Shown: positions 17,083 to 24,325 of the stretch, piece by piece
Numbering within the stretch: the first letter of the stretch is position 1
How the letters are laid out: each line of letters begins with the position of its first letter
Source: VXRN01 sp963664365
GTDB taxonomy: Bacteria > Chloroflexota > Dehalococcoidia > Lucifugimonadales > UBA1123
Assembly: GCA_963664365.1 (NCBI GenBank)
Contig: OY761144.1
Location: forward strand, 2,666,001 to 2,730,000
DNA length: 64,000 nucleotides
Reading direction: 5' to 3'
Made by a program: the position numbers and the translations under genes
The notes under the pieces: model-generated
The model's database searches: none
Seen by the model: only the letters and a program-made list of their open reading frames with translations
Told to the model about the DNA's origin: nothing

Positions 17083-17289
17083 ATGACAAACTGGGAGCAC
17101 TGCTCCGCGATTGAGCGAGACCCGGACAAGGTCAGCGGCGCTTGGGTGTTTCGCGAGACACGAGTTCCGGTGTCTGCCCTGTTCGAAAGTCTCAGAGACG
17201 GAGCGACAGTGGAGCAGTTCCTTGAGTGGTTTCCCGGAGTTGATGCCTGGATGGTGGAAGCTGTTCTCGCCCACGAGGAACCAAGCTGA
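17083..17289 (+). CDS. DUF433 (VapB45-like) protein
   Basis: A 68-aa protein with the typical DUF433 course: SGAWVFRETRVPVSALFESL, then LRDGATVEQFLEWFPGV and a C-terminal helix AWMVEAVLAHE. The family has a short wHTH fold and normally acts as antitoxin or partner of a DUF5615/Mut7-C nuclease-like toxin encoded directly downstream. No such toxin follows here; the next gene is the effector-like protein at 17389. It is an orphan or has a new partner. Confidence 0.85.
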   Translation: MTNWEHCSAIERDPDKVSGAWVFRETRVPVSALFESLRDGATVEQFLEWFPGVDAWMVEAVLAHEEPS

Positions 17290-17388
17290 TAAGAATTTCA
17301 AATGTACACTTGCAGAGACTGGCGTCGGAGGAGACGAGCTGGCCCACCCTAATGAGTACGGATCAGTGCGATCTCTTGGAGGAAAAAC

Positions 17389-18357
17389 ATGTCTGCTGAG
17401 AACAGCAAAATCTGCTTTGTAATTGCGCCTATCGGTGAACCGGAGTCGGAGACTCGTAAGAGATCCGATCAAGTAATGCGGCACATTATTCGTCCTGTGG
17501 TAGAACCTTGCGGCTACGAAGCTATTCGTGCCGACGAGATAGATAAGCCCGGCATCATTACTAGTCAGGTGCTTCAATTTGTCGTCGAAGCAGATCTTGT
17601 CGTAGCCGATTTGACGGAACGCAATCCTAACGTTTTCTATGAGTTAGCCATACGACATGCTATTAGTAAGCCGTTTGTACAGATCATAAAGAAGGGCGAA
17701 GCGCTTCCATTTGATGTCGCAGGAACCAGAACAGTAATTGTGGATCTTCAGGATCTTGATAGTGTAGCTGATGCTGCAAAGGCAATTACGAGTCAAATTG
17801 AATCTTTGGAAGCCGACTCATCTGATTTGGAAACTCCAATCTCGGTCTCTCTAGACCTTCAACGTTTGCGCCAAAGCGAAGATCCTGAGCAACGCTCACT
17901 TGCGGACCTGCTTCCTGCTTTATCAGAGATCCAAAGTGGATTGTCCAATCTTGGAGATATGCACGAGAAGTTTAGTGAAACCATTTCCGCCGCGCAGGAA
18001 CAAAGGTATCGGAGGAGGCACCTGGACAGTAATGTTGACCCCCGCTTTGTTCGTCATCTTGCGCGAGAGAGCGAAAGTGCATTTGGTTTCGTAATTTTGC
18101 TTAATGTTTTGCGAGATCGGTTACCTTCATTATACGAGGTCGGAATGCAAGCGCATAGAGCTGCTGCTGAAGGAAATTCGACAGCAGCCTGGGAGATTTT
18201 CCATGAGCTAATCAGGCTCATCAATGTATCTGAGCGCATTCGACCAAGATACGTAGTGGATATGAGTGATGACCTGCGGATACTGTTCAATCAGATGATA
18301 CGATGTTATGAAGGTGGCAAGATAAACGAGGTCGATGAAGATGACTTGCCTTGGTGA
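17389..18357 (+). CDS. Nucleoside 2-deoxyribosyltransferase/TIR-like effector protein
   Basis: A 322-aa protein. The N-terminal ~130 residues start KICFVIAPIGEPESE, continue HIIRPVVEPCGYEAIRADEI, and contain VVADLTERNPNVFYELAIRH, where Asp, Asn and Glu are placed as in nucleoside 2-deoxyribosyltransferase-like folds. Such domains occur in predicted nucleotide- or NAD-consuming immune effectors. The C-terminal ~190 residues are helical (LLPALSEIQSGLSNLGDMHE) without a family I recognise. GGAGG lies before ATG 17389. Codon use is clearly more AT-rich than in neighbouring genes, which suggests transfer. The neighbourhood (restriction-modification, DUF433) supports a defence role; no activity is proven. 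Confidence 0.65.
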   Translation: MSAENSKICFVIAPIGEPESETRKRSDQVMRHIIRPVVEPCGYEAIRADEIDKPGIITSQVLQFVVEADLVVADLTERNPNVFYELAIRHAISKPFVQIIKKGEALPFDVAGTRTVIVDLQDLDSVADAAKAITSQIESLEADSSDLETPISVSLDLQRLRQSEDPEQRSLADLLPALSEIQSGLSNLGDMHEKFSETISAAQEQRYRRRHLDSNVDPRFVRHLARESESAFGFVILLNVLRDRLPSLYEVGMQAHRAAAEGNSTAAWEIFHELIRLINVSERIRPRYVVDMSDDLRILFNQMIRCYEGGKINEVDEDDLPW

Positions 18358-18699
18358 AGTGGGCGTGATAAATGAACAGCAACTGAGGCTCTGTTCGATA
18401 AGTTTCCCTCAACTACCCAAGACTGAGCAACTGTTCTGTGTGGCAGATTTGTACCTACATTGCTTTCGTAAAACGTGGTTGCATACATTTGCAAAATCGC
18501 GGTTGAACTGTCACTGGAGGCTAGGGTTCACTGATCCCATGTCTCTCAGCTTGCTTGAACAGAGGGATTGACACCCCACCATCCCTTTATGCTATGCGAG
18601 CGATCAGAGCTTATGAGCTACCACTGCTGACCCAGACGCCCAGACTCCACTTCCAAGCGCTATGAGGCATAGACTGAGTACTCCCAACCTCCCCAATCC
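18358..18699. other. Gap between effector gene and mazG, no convincing gene
   Basis: About 340 bp. A plus-strand frame up to 18571 is open but has no ribosome site or recognisable protein character. TTGACACCCCACC at 18568-18580 with a possible GCTATG -10 at 18591-18596 points rightward towards the 3' end of mazG and has no gene behind it. It resembles the promoter at 19518. Confidence 0.3.
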
Positions 18700-19479
18700 C
18701 TACTCCACCCCCTTCGCCTCCTGCCACAGTTCCTCCTTCTCGTCGAGTGAGCTTGAGTCGAAGTCGAGGCCCCGCTGCCGGGCCAGACGTTCCATCGTCG
18801 TGAAGCGTGAGTACACCTTGCGGTTCGTCTGCCTGAGCGCGCTCTCCGCCTCGACGCCCAGCCATCGACACGCGTTCACCACCGTGAACAGCAAGTCTCC
18901 GATCTCACCCTCGCGGTCTTGCTCAGGCGCGTCTCGAATTTCGCGCAGTTCCTCCGCTACTTTGTCCAGCACTCCGGTGTAGTCGTCCCAGTCGAAGCCC
19001 ATTCTGGCAGCGCGGCCCTGTATCGCCTGCGCGTAGCTTAGCGCGGGCATGGCCTTCGGGACGCCGTCCAGGATCGACCGCTCCGTGCCCGCCATCTCCG
19101 CCCGCTTGATCTTGTCCCAGCGCGGCACGGCCTCGGAGGCGTCGTCCATTACCGTGTCCGCGAAGACGTGCGGATGCCTTCGCACCAGCTTGTCGATCAC
19201 GCCTTTGCACACGTCCGCGCCGGTGAACGCTCCCGACTCCTCCGCGATCTGTATCTGCGAGGCTGCGTGAAACAGCACGTCGCCCAGTTCCTCAGACATC
19301 TTGGCCGCGTCTCCCTCTTCTATGGCCTCGACCAGTTCGTAGCACTCCTCCAGAAAGAGGTGCTTGAGCGTATCGGCGGTCTGCTCCTTGTCCCAGGGGC
19401 AGCCGTCGGGACCTCGAAGTTTGGCCGTCAGCTTGCGTACCCCGTCGAACGTGCTTAGAAAATCGTGCTGGCTGGTCAA
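18700..19479 (-). CDS. mazG: Nucleoside triphosphate pyrophosphohydrolase MazG
   Basis: Hydrolyses NTPs and dNTPs to monophosphate and pyrophosphate, house-cleaning or lowering alarmone levels. It is a two-domain MazG: the first domain has GPDGCPWDKEQT, FLEECYELVEAIEEGD and EELGDVLFHAA (EExxE...ExxD metal site), the second repeats the pattern with EIGDLLFTVVNACRWL. 259 aa, as E. coli MazG. The start is a TTG at 19477-19479 with GGGAG seven bases upstream; the frame stays open to about 20085 but that extension is antisense to the DUF1461 gene. Confidence 0.95.
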   Translation of the reverse strand: MTSQHDFLSTFDGVRKLTAKLRGPDGCPWDKEQTADTLKHLFLEECYELVEAIEEGDAAKMSEELGDVLFHAASQIQIAEESGAFTGADVCKGVIDKLVRRHPHVFADTVMDDASEAVPRWDKIKRAEMAGTERSILDGVPKAMPALSYAQAIQGRAARMGFDWDDYTGVLDKVAEELREIRDAPEQDREGEIGDLLFTVVNACRWLGVEAESALRQTNRKVYSRFTTMERLARQRGLDFDSSSLDEKEELWQEAKGVE

Positions 19480-19517
19480 AGTGAGACTCCCTTTTCGGTT
19501 TGCGGCGTCGGCGTCGG

Positions 19518-19546
19518 TTGACACCCCAATACCGCCGCCATAAGAT
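19518..19546 (+). promoter_or_regulatory. Promoter of the DUF1461 gene, probably leaderless
   Basis: TTGACA (19518-19523), 17-bp spacer, TAAGAT (19541-19546). The ATG at 19555 is only eight bases after the -10, which places the transcription start at or within a base or two of the start codon. Confidence 0.6.
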
Positions 19547-19554
19547 GCTAACCG

Positions 19555-20334
19555 ATGACGCCCGACATGAAAATTGCCAAACCGCTCACGATTCCGGCCA
19601 CGGCTCTGTTCTTCGTGGCCGTCTTTCTGTTTCTGATCGCGTTCAACGTGCGGTGGGTCATCAATTTCCCACCGCTCTACTCTTACGGGTTCGACAGGTA
19701 CGACATCCCCGACTACACCGGAATCGAGCGCGAGGAGCTTATCTCGGCCGGCCGCCAGATCCGCGACTACTTCAACAACGACGCCGACCTGCTGGAGATC
19801 AATGTCGTCGTTCGAGGAGTCCGCGTGAGCAACCTGTACAACGAGCGCGAGGTCCTGCACATGCGCGACGTGAAGGGTCTGGTGCAGGGAGTGTACAGGG
19901 TCTCGGAGATCAGCGCGCTCTACCTGCTGCTGTTCATCGCGGGCGGATTCGCGCTGAGGCGCCGCGCGTTCCTGCTGACTTTGGGCCGTCTTCTCCGATG
20001 GAGCGGCGGGGCAACGCTTGGGCTCGTGCTGCTGGTCGGACTGGGATCGCTGGTCGGCTTCGACAGGCTGTTCCTCGCGTTCCACATCATCAGCTTCAGC
20101 AACGACCTGTGGCAGCTAGACCCCAGGCAGGACTACCTGATCGCCATGTTCCCGCAGGGGTTCTTCCTCGACGCGACCCTGCTGATAGCGTTCGCGATCG
20201 TCATACAGTCAGCAGCGCTCGTCGTCGTTCCGACCTACCTTATGAAGCGGCGTCATCAAGTTGCCCCAAACCAAGATGCAGAACAATCGGCCACGAATCT
20301 TCTGGTCGGTGAACAAAATCCCCCTCTCCCTTGA
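19555..20334 (+). CDS. DUF1461/TIGR01906-type integral membrane protein
   Basis: A 259-aa membrane protein with an N-terminal helix (LFFVAVFLFLIAFNVRWVIN), an extracytoplasmic domain containing LYNEREVLHMRDVKGLV, then three further helices. The HMRDVK motif and layout match the TIGR01906 family of unknown function. ATG 19555 has no ribosome site and fits a leaderless mRNA. The C-terminal residues NPPLP and the TGA stop come from a dispersed repeat (20319-20358) that runs into the gene's 3' end. In-frame ATG 19567 is the next candidate start. Confidence 0.82.
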   Translation: MTPDMKIAKPLTIPATALFFVAVFLFLIAFNVRWVINFPPLYSYGFDRYDIPDYTGIEREELISAGRQIRDYFNNDADLLEINVVVRGVRVSNLYNEREVLHMRDVKGLVQGVYRVSEISALYLLLFIAGGFALRRRAFLLTLGRLLRWSGGATLGLVLLVGLGSLVGFDRLFLAFHIISFSNDLWQLDPRQDYLIAMFPQGFFLDATLLIAFAIVIQSAALVVVPTYLMKRRHQVAPNQDAEQSATNLLVGEQNPPLP

Positions 20335-20358
20335 GGGAGAGGGCTGGGGTGAGGGTGA
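20319..20358 (+). repeat. Dispersed palindromic repeat copy overlapping a gene end
   Basis: CCCCCTCTCCCTTGAGGGAG followed by AGGGCTGGGGTGAGGGTG. It supplies the last codons and stop of the DUF1461 gene. Confidence 0.85.
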
Positions 20359-20390
20359 AAGATACATAGTTTCCGAATGGAGTTTCAAAA

Positions 20391-21476
20391 ATGCACTACC
20401 AACACGAACGGACCTATGGCGCCCGAGTCTCTGACGACTGGGCATTTCGCGGACTGAAGACCGCCGTAATCGAGAATGAGGCACTGAGAATCGTCGTGCT
20501 CATAGACAAGGGCGCGGACATCTACCAATTCGTCCACAAGCCCACGGATACGGATTTCATGTGGCGCTCGCCGTGGGGAGTCCGCGACCCGCGCCGGTTC
20601 ACTCCGACGACCGGATCGCCCCCCAACGTGTGGCTGGACTACTACGAGGGCGGCTGGCAGACCGTCCTGCCGGGCGGCGGGTTCCCGTCCGTTTACGGCT
20701 TTGCGGACATGGGCCTTCACGCCGAGGTCAACATGATGCCCTGGGACTCGGTAATCCTCCAGGACACGCCGGAAAGGGTGAGCATGAGGTTCTCGGTCCG
20801 CACCTACCGCACGCCGTTCTACTTCGAGAAGACGCTGTCGCTGTCCAGCGGGTCGCCCGTCTTGGAAATAGACCAGCGCCTCACCAACGAGGGGGCGGAG
20901 CCTGTCCACTGCGTGTGGGGGGAGCACATCGCGCTGGGCGCGCCGTTCCTGAGCGGCGCCTGCGTGATCGATCTGCCCGGCGGAACGGTCCTCAGCCATC
21001 CCGAGGACTTCCATCCCAACAACAAGCTCGAGGCCGGATACGAAGGCGCGTGGCCGAATGTCCCGCTCAAGGATGGGTCGTCTCTCGACCTGAGCAAAGT
21101 CCCCGGCCCGGAGTGGCAGGGCTACGACATGGCCTACGTCACGGACATGCCTGAGGGCTGGTACGCCGTCACGAACCGCGAGATGGGGCTGGGTTTCGGC
21201 GTCCGCTTCTCGAAGGAAGTATATAAGTACCTCTGGTACTGGCAGTCGCTGGCCGGCGGGTTCGGCCACCCCTGGTACGGGCGAACCTACAACATCGGCC
21301 TCGAACCCTTCACAAGTTGGACGAACGAAGGGCTGATGAAAGCGATAGAAAACGGCACCGCGCTCTTGGTCCAACCCGGCGAGAGCGTCGAGGCGTCAGT
21401 CCGAGCCACCGCGTTCGAGTCGGCCTCCGGCGTGAACAACATCACTCCGCATGGCAGGGTGGAGACTAGGGATTAG
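20391..21476 (+). CDS. DUF4432 family aldose-epimerase-like protein
   Basis: A 361-aa protein with the galactose-mutarotase-like beta-sandwich pattern: RIVVLIDKGADIYQF, GGWQTVLPGGG, ADMGLHAEVNMMPW, HCVWGEHIALGAPF and YGRTYNIGLEPFTSW. DUF4432 proteins resemble aldose 1-epimerases and are thought to act on sugars; the exact substrate is unknown. The start has GGAG at about 20380. The last ~15 codons (VNNITPHGRVETRD) recur as separate fragments at 22950-23002 and 24207-24289. Confidence 0.8.
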   Translation: MHYQHERTYGARVSDDWAFRGLKTAVIENEALRIVVLIDKGADIYQFVHKPTDTDFMWRSPWGVRDPRRFTPTTGSPPNVWLDYYEGGWQTVLPGGGFPSVYGFADMGLHAEVNMMPWDSVILQDTPERVSMRFSVRTYRTPFYFEKTLSLSSGSPVLEIDQRLTNEGAEPVHCVWGEHIALGAPFLSGACVIDLPGGTVLSHPEDFHPNNKLEAGYEGAWPNVPLKDGSSLDLSKVPGPEWQGYDMAYVTDMPEGWYAVTNREMGLGFGVRFSKEVYKYLWYWQSLAGGFGHPWYGRTYNIGLEPFTSWTNEGLMKAIENGTALLVQPGESVEASVRATAFESASGVNNITPHGRVETRD

Positions 21477-21480
21477 GGGT
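21428..21480 (+). repeat. Direct repeat A: 3' end of the DUF4432 gene
   Basis: GGCGTGAACAACATCACTCC through AGGGTGGAGAC and a TAG. About 40 of 53 positions match copy B at 22950-23002, and the second half matches copy C at 24243-24289. A-B and B-C enclose about 1.5 kb and 1.25 kb of accessory sequence. Confidence 0.65.
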
Positions 21481-21491
21481 GACGCGGGAGA

Positions 21492-21509
21492 CTGTGTCAG
21501 TTTGGTAGG
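21492..21509 (+). repeat. CTGTGTCAGTTTGGTAGG element end
   Basis: Exact copy of the left end of the MITE-like element at 22241, here without an inverted partner nearby. The 21510-21760 gap around it holds no gene; it has TGCACCTTCTGCACC direct repeats at about 21667 and 21767. Confidence 0.55.
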
Positions 21510-21760
21510 TGAGGGTATCACACCCCACTTGCCCCGCTCCTCCGGATTGCCGAGCGGCGAGCCGCTGCGCGGGTTCCGACCCCTTATTGAGGAAGGGGTT
21601 GAGTCGGGTTGTATCAAGTTTATTGACTCGTATGTTGTTAGGGGTGGAAAAAGTTTTTTGAAATACCTGCACCTTCTGCACCCTCTGCACCCGTCAAAGC
21701 TGAGAGAGGATCGGTCCAGCTTTGGGAGACGGGGCATTTTGGGGAAATCATTTCTGCTCC

Positions 21761-22144
21761 CTATCTGCACCTTCTGCACCCGTTTGTGGTGTCTCGGGGA
21801 TTGCCCTTGAACAGGCGGCGTCCGTGAGAGTTATGCGTTTTTACTCTGAAGATGTCCCAGACGGAGGTGTAGAGTCGGTGGGCGCTGACTGGGTTGTGGC
21901 GGTTGGCCGCGCACCAGTCTTTGTAGGCGGCGTAGAGGTCGACGAGGATGCTTCTGAGCCTGTCGTTGGCGGGGGTGTATCTGCCGAGGTCGGGGTCGTA
22001 TATGAAGGGGTCGTGTCCGTCGGATGCGAAAATGTAGCCCTTCTTCTTGAGGGGATATGTGGCGTGGGCATAGGTCCAGGCCGGAGGCCGGAATGAGAAC
22101 TTGTCGAATTCGGAGAGGAGGCTTTTGATTTCCGGGTCTAGCAT
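21761..22144 (-). CDS. Primase/helicase C-terminal-domain-like fragment
   Basis: A 127-aa frame starting MLDPEIKSLLSEFDKF with AAAGGTGAT upstream of ATG 22144. The middle, LVDLYAAYKDWCAANRHNPV followed by SAHRLYTSVWDIFRV, looks like the winged-helix end of phage or plasmid D5-type primase-helicases. The catalytic part is absent. The final residues (TNGCRRCR) come from the TGCACCTTCTGCACC repeats, so the end is probably degraded. This may be a gene remnant expressed as a small DNA-binding protein, or simply a fossil. Confidence 0.45.
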   Translation of the reverse strand: MLDPEIKSLLSEFDKFSFRPPAWTYAHATYPLKKKGYIFASDGHDPFIYDPDLGRYTPANDRLRSILVDLYAAYKDWCAANRHNPVSAHRLYTSVWDIFRVKTHNSHGRRLFKGNPRDTTNGCRRCR

Positions 22145-22240
22145 GGTCTTATCACCTTTGGGTTGGGTATCAGGGAACCGATATGTTCTATGATATTGGG
22201 GAACGGCGGTTCGTGTCAAGGGGGGTGTCTGAACTGTGAG

Positions 22241-22498
22241 CCTGTGTCAGTTTGGTAGGCGGGATGCTACTCTCCCCACTTCTGGATTCCGGCCTTCGCC
22301 GGAATGACGGCCCCCTTGTTTTCGTGTCCTTTAGCGGCATACCTACTAAAGCGACACAGGCTCCATGTCCGCGCTTAGTTGGTCTTCGTTGTCGGTTTGC
22401 GCTAAGCTGGATATTGCCATCGGTCTGGACCCTCCTGAAGTTTTATACTCCTTCTAGGATAAGTCCAGAACTGGTGGCGCCTACTAAACTGACACAGG
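22241..22498. mobile_element. MITE-like element with 21-bp terminal inverted repeats
   Basis: The left end CCTGTGTCAGTTTGGTAGGC + G (22241-22261) and the right end, whose reverse complement is CCTGTGTCAGTTTAGTAGGC + G (22478-22498), match at 20 of 21 positions. A further internal inverted copy, more diverged, lies at 22342-22361. No transposase is encoded and no clear target-site duplication is visible. It contains one ATTCCGGCCTTCGCCGGAAT repeat. Single ends occur at 1176, 21492 and 59601. Confidence 0.6.
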
Positions 22499-22517
22499 TT
22501 CTGGCGCGGCGGCGCGG

Positions 22518-22546
22518 TTGACGGCCCTCAGCTTCTCTCATATAGT
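22518..22546 (+). promoter_or_regulatory. Promoter of the small membrane protein gene
   Basis: TTGACG (22518-22523), 17-bp spacer, TATAGT (22541-22546), giving a leader of about 25 bases before ATG 22577 with GAGGGAG. Confidence 0.6.
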
Positions 22547-22576
22547 GAAGTTAATCATCACTGACGAGGGAGCCTC

Positions 22577-22807
22577 ATGACGACAGAAGAACGCATTGCC
22601 CGAATAGAAACGACTCTGCCTAATCTGGCGACTAAAGAGGATTTGGCGAATCTTCGGGCCGATATGGAGAAAGCCCTCGGTTCCATCAGAGAGAGCATGG
22701 GGGAAATGAAGGCCGACCTCATCAAGTGGATGGTGGGGACAATGACCGCAGCGGTAGTCGCCGCATCTACTATCGCGGTCATGGCTGTTCGGTTATTCGG
22801 CGCGTAG
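22577..22807 (+). CDS. Small coiled-coil, tail-anchored membrane protein
   Basis: A 76-aa protein: MTTEERIARIETTLPNLATK and DLANLRADMEKALGSI form an amphipathic heptad pattern, followed by one membrane helix (MVGTMTAAVVAASTIAVMAV). The layout recalls DUF1640 or XhlA-like small proteins, but family membership is not certain. It has its own promoter and ribosome site. Confidence 0.65.
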   Translation: MTTEERIARIETTLPNLATKEDLANLRADMEKALGSIRESMGEMKADLIKWMVGTMTAAVVAASTIAVMAVRLFGA

Positions 22808-22827
22808 ATCGGTAGAGGTATGTCATC

Positions 22828-22998
22828 ATGCTCGAACCCATACAGCAAGAATCGGACTCTCTCAGAGTGTACACCGACGAGGAGGTCGCCAGGTTCCTGT
22901 CGGAGGACAAGCTGAGTCCAGAGGTGGCGTCGCGGGTGCGGGAGCTCCTTCGGCGTGAAGAACATCGGCCCGGATGGGAGGGTGGAGACGGGGCTTAG
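22828..22998 (+). CDS. Small hypothetical protein
   Basis: A 56-aa frame, MLEPIQQESDSLRVYTDEEV then ARFLSEDKLSPEVASRVREL, 20 bp after the preceding gene, with GAGG nine bases before ATG 22828. The charged helical character resembles small antitoxin-like proteins. Its last ~17 codons run through direct repeat B in a different frame from DUF4432, so the C-terminus is probably not original. Confidence 0.4.
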   Translation: MLEPIQQESDSLRVYTDEEVARFLSEDKLSPEVASRVRELLRREEHRPGWEGGDGA

Positions 22999-23002
22999 GG
23001 GC
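22950..23002 (+). repeat. Direct repeat B: fragment of a DUF4432 3' end
   Basis: In the appropriate frame it reads GVKNIGPDGRVETGL, against GVNNITPHGRVETRD at the end of the intact gene. No upstream DUF4432 sequence accompanies it. Confidence 0.65.
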
Positions 23003-23075
23003 CGTCTAGGTTTGACGCTTTTCTTACGGGCTGCGGAAGAACGGGCATCAGGGATTCATAGAGCAAGGAGTGGTC

Positions 23076-24155
23076 ATGACAGGGCAAGAGTACTTACAGG
23101 ATATCAAGGACAACTTGGAGGCGGGTCGCAATCAAAACAGGATGGGCGAGAACTTGCTTGGCGCCTTTGGGTACGTAAGGCGGAGAGCCACCGCTATTGA
23201 CGAGATCAACGCAATGTTGAAAAAGCTTGGGCTGGCAGTGGATCCTCCCATCAATGCGGACATGCCGCTGAGAGTACCTCGGATCAGATTCTCTCTAGTT
23301 GAACCCGGAGACGGGGTCACGATGCCCGAGGCCGTCCATGATCAGGGAACGCCGGAGCCTGATGGTTCCGAATCTTCTTTTCAGGACGAAGAAGACATTG
23401 ACATCAATGTGCCAGTGCTTACTTTCAAGGTTTCCGAACTTGAATCGGCAGATACAAGTGTCGCGTACGTGTCTCCTAACGCGTCGATCCATAAGGCATA
23501 CACCATGATGCTCCTGCACGATTTTTCTCAATTGGCGGTCGCAAACCAAGAGAAACCCTATGAAAAAGATATCGAAGGAATCGTGTCGTTCAAATCAATG
23601 GCGAAAGCATTGATGAACGGTGACCCTACGACCGTGCATGATTGTCTCGACAGCGACTTTGCCAGCGTACAGATCGATGATGACCTGAAGTCAGTTGTCA
23701 GCCAATTGAGCGAAAACGACGTGGTCTTGGTTATTGGACGAGACAATAGACTTCAAGGAATTGTAACGGCTTGGGACTTAGCCGAAGAATTTGCTGAATT
23801 GGTAGATCCGTTTACACGAATAGGTGAGATTGAAGAACGCCTACGGACTCTAGTGCGAAAGCGATTAGGAAAAGACAGAATTGCAGAGTTCCTAAAGGGT
23901 CATGGGCCGCCGGGTAACGATCCAGCCCAGGAAATCAGTGACATGACAATGGGAGAATTGCAGAGTGTACTGGGGCACAGAGAGCATTGGCAAGCACTAG
24001 AGCTCGTCTTTGATAGGAAGGACTTTATCAAGGCCCTAGACAGAGTTCGGGAATATCGTAATGAACTAATGCATTTTAGAGACACACCCAATAAAGACTG
24101 TATGCAGACTTTTCTCACCAACTTTTGCCAGATGGTGCGTGAAATACAGTTGTAA
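23076..24155 (+). CDS. CBS-pair protein with C-terminal HEPN-like domain
   Basis: A 360-aa protein. The N-terminus has GENLLGAFGYVRRRATAIDE, followed by an acidic linker. The middle is a CBS pair (VSPNASIHKAYTMMLLHDFS, EGIVSFKSMAKAL; SENDVVLVIGRDNRLQGIVT), which senses adenine nucleotides in other proteins. The C-terminus contains YRNELMHF, an R-x4-H motif as in HEPN ribonuclease or RNA-binding domains (Swt1-like). ATG 23076 follows AAGGAG by five bases. GC is lower than in housekeeping neighbours. It is flanked by direct repeats B and C. A ligand-gated RNase, perhaps in phage defence, is inferred. Confidence 0.65.
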   Translation: MTGQEYLQDIKDNLEAGRNQNRMGENLLGAFGYVRRRATAIDEINAMLKKLGLAVDPPINADMPLRVPRIRFSLVEPGDGVTMPEAVHDQGTPEPDGSESSFQDEEDIDINVPVLTFKVSELESADTSVAYVSPNASIHKAYTMMLLHDFSQLAVANQEKPYEKDIEGIVSFKSMAKALMNGDPTTVHDCLDSDFASVQIDDDLKSVVSQLSENDVVLVIGRDNRLQGIVTAWDLAEEFAELVDPFTRIGEIEERLRTLVRKRLGKDRIAEFLKGHGPPGNDPAQEISDMTMGELQSVLGHREHWQALELVFDRKDFIKALDRVREYRNELMHFRDTPNKDCMQTFLTNFCQMVREIQL

Positions 24156-24206
24156 TGATCTGAGCAATGTGGTGACACTGGTCGTGGTGCTACGGCCAGA
24201 TCGTAG

Positions 24207-24289
24207 AGGCATCCGTCTGTGCCGCCACGTTCGAGTCCACGACTGGCGCAAAGAACATCACCCCCACGCCAGGGTGGAGACGGGGGTAG
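24207..24289 (+). pseudogene. Direct repeat C: remnant of a DUF4432 gene 3' end
   Basis: Reads VEASVCAATFESTTGAKNIT in the same order as VEASVRATAFESASGVNNIT in the intact gene at 20391, then loses frame in CCCACGCCAGGGTGGAGACGG. Only about 30 codons remain, so this is a fragment, not a gene. Confidence 0.7.
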
Positions 24290-24325
24290 TTGCCTGTTTC
24301 TAACTCCGAGGGTCTCAGGGGTTAC

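Noticed and set aside
19480..20085. Upstream extension of MazG
   Set aside because: It is antisense to the DUF1461 gene and has a His/Asp/Arg-rich shadow composition; a TTG start with GGGAG fits family length.
22828..24155. Origin of replication or plasmid backbone suggested by the primase-like fragment
   Set aside because: No replication initiator, iterons or partition genes; only a C-terminal primase-like piece.
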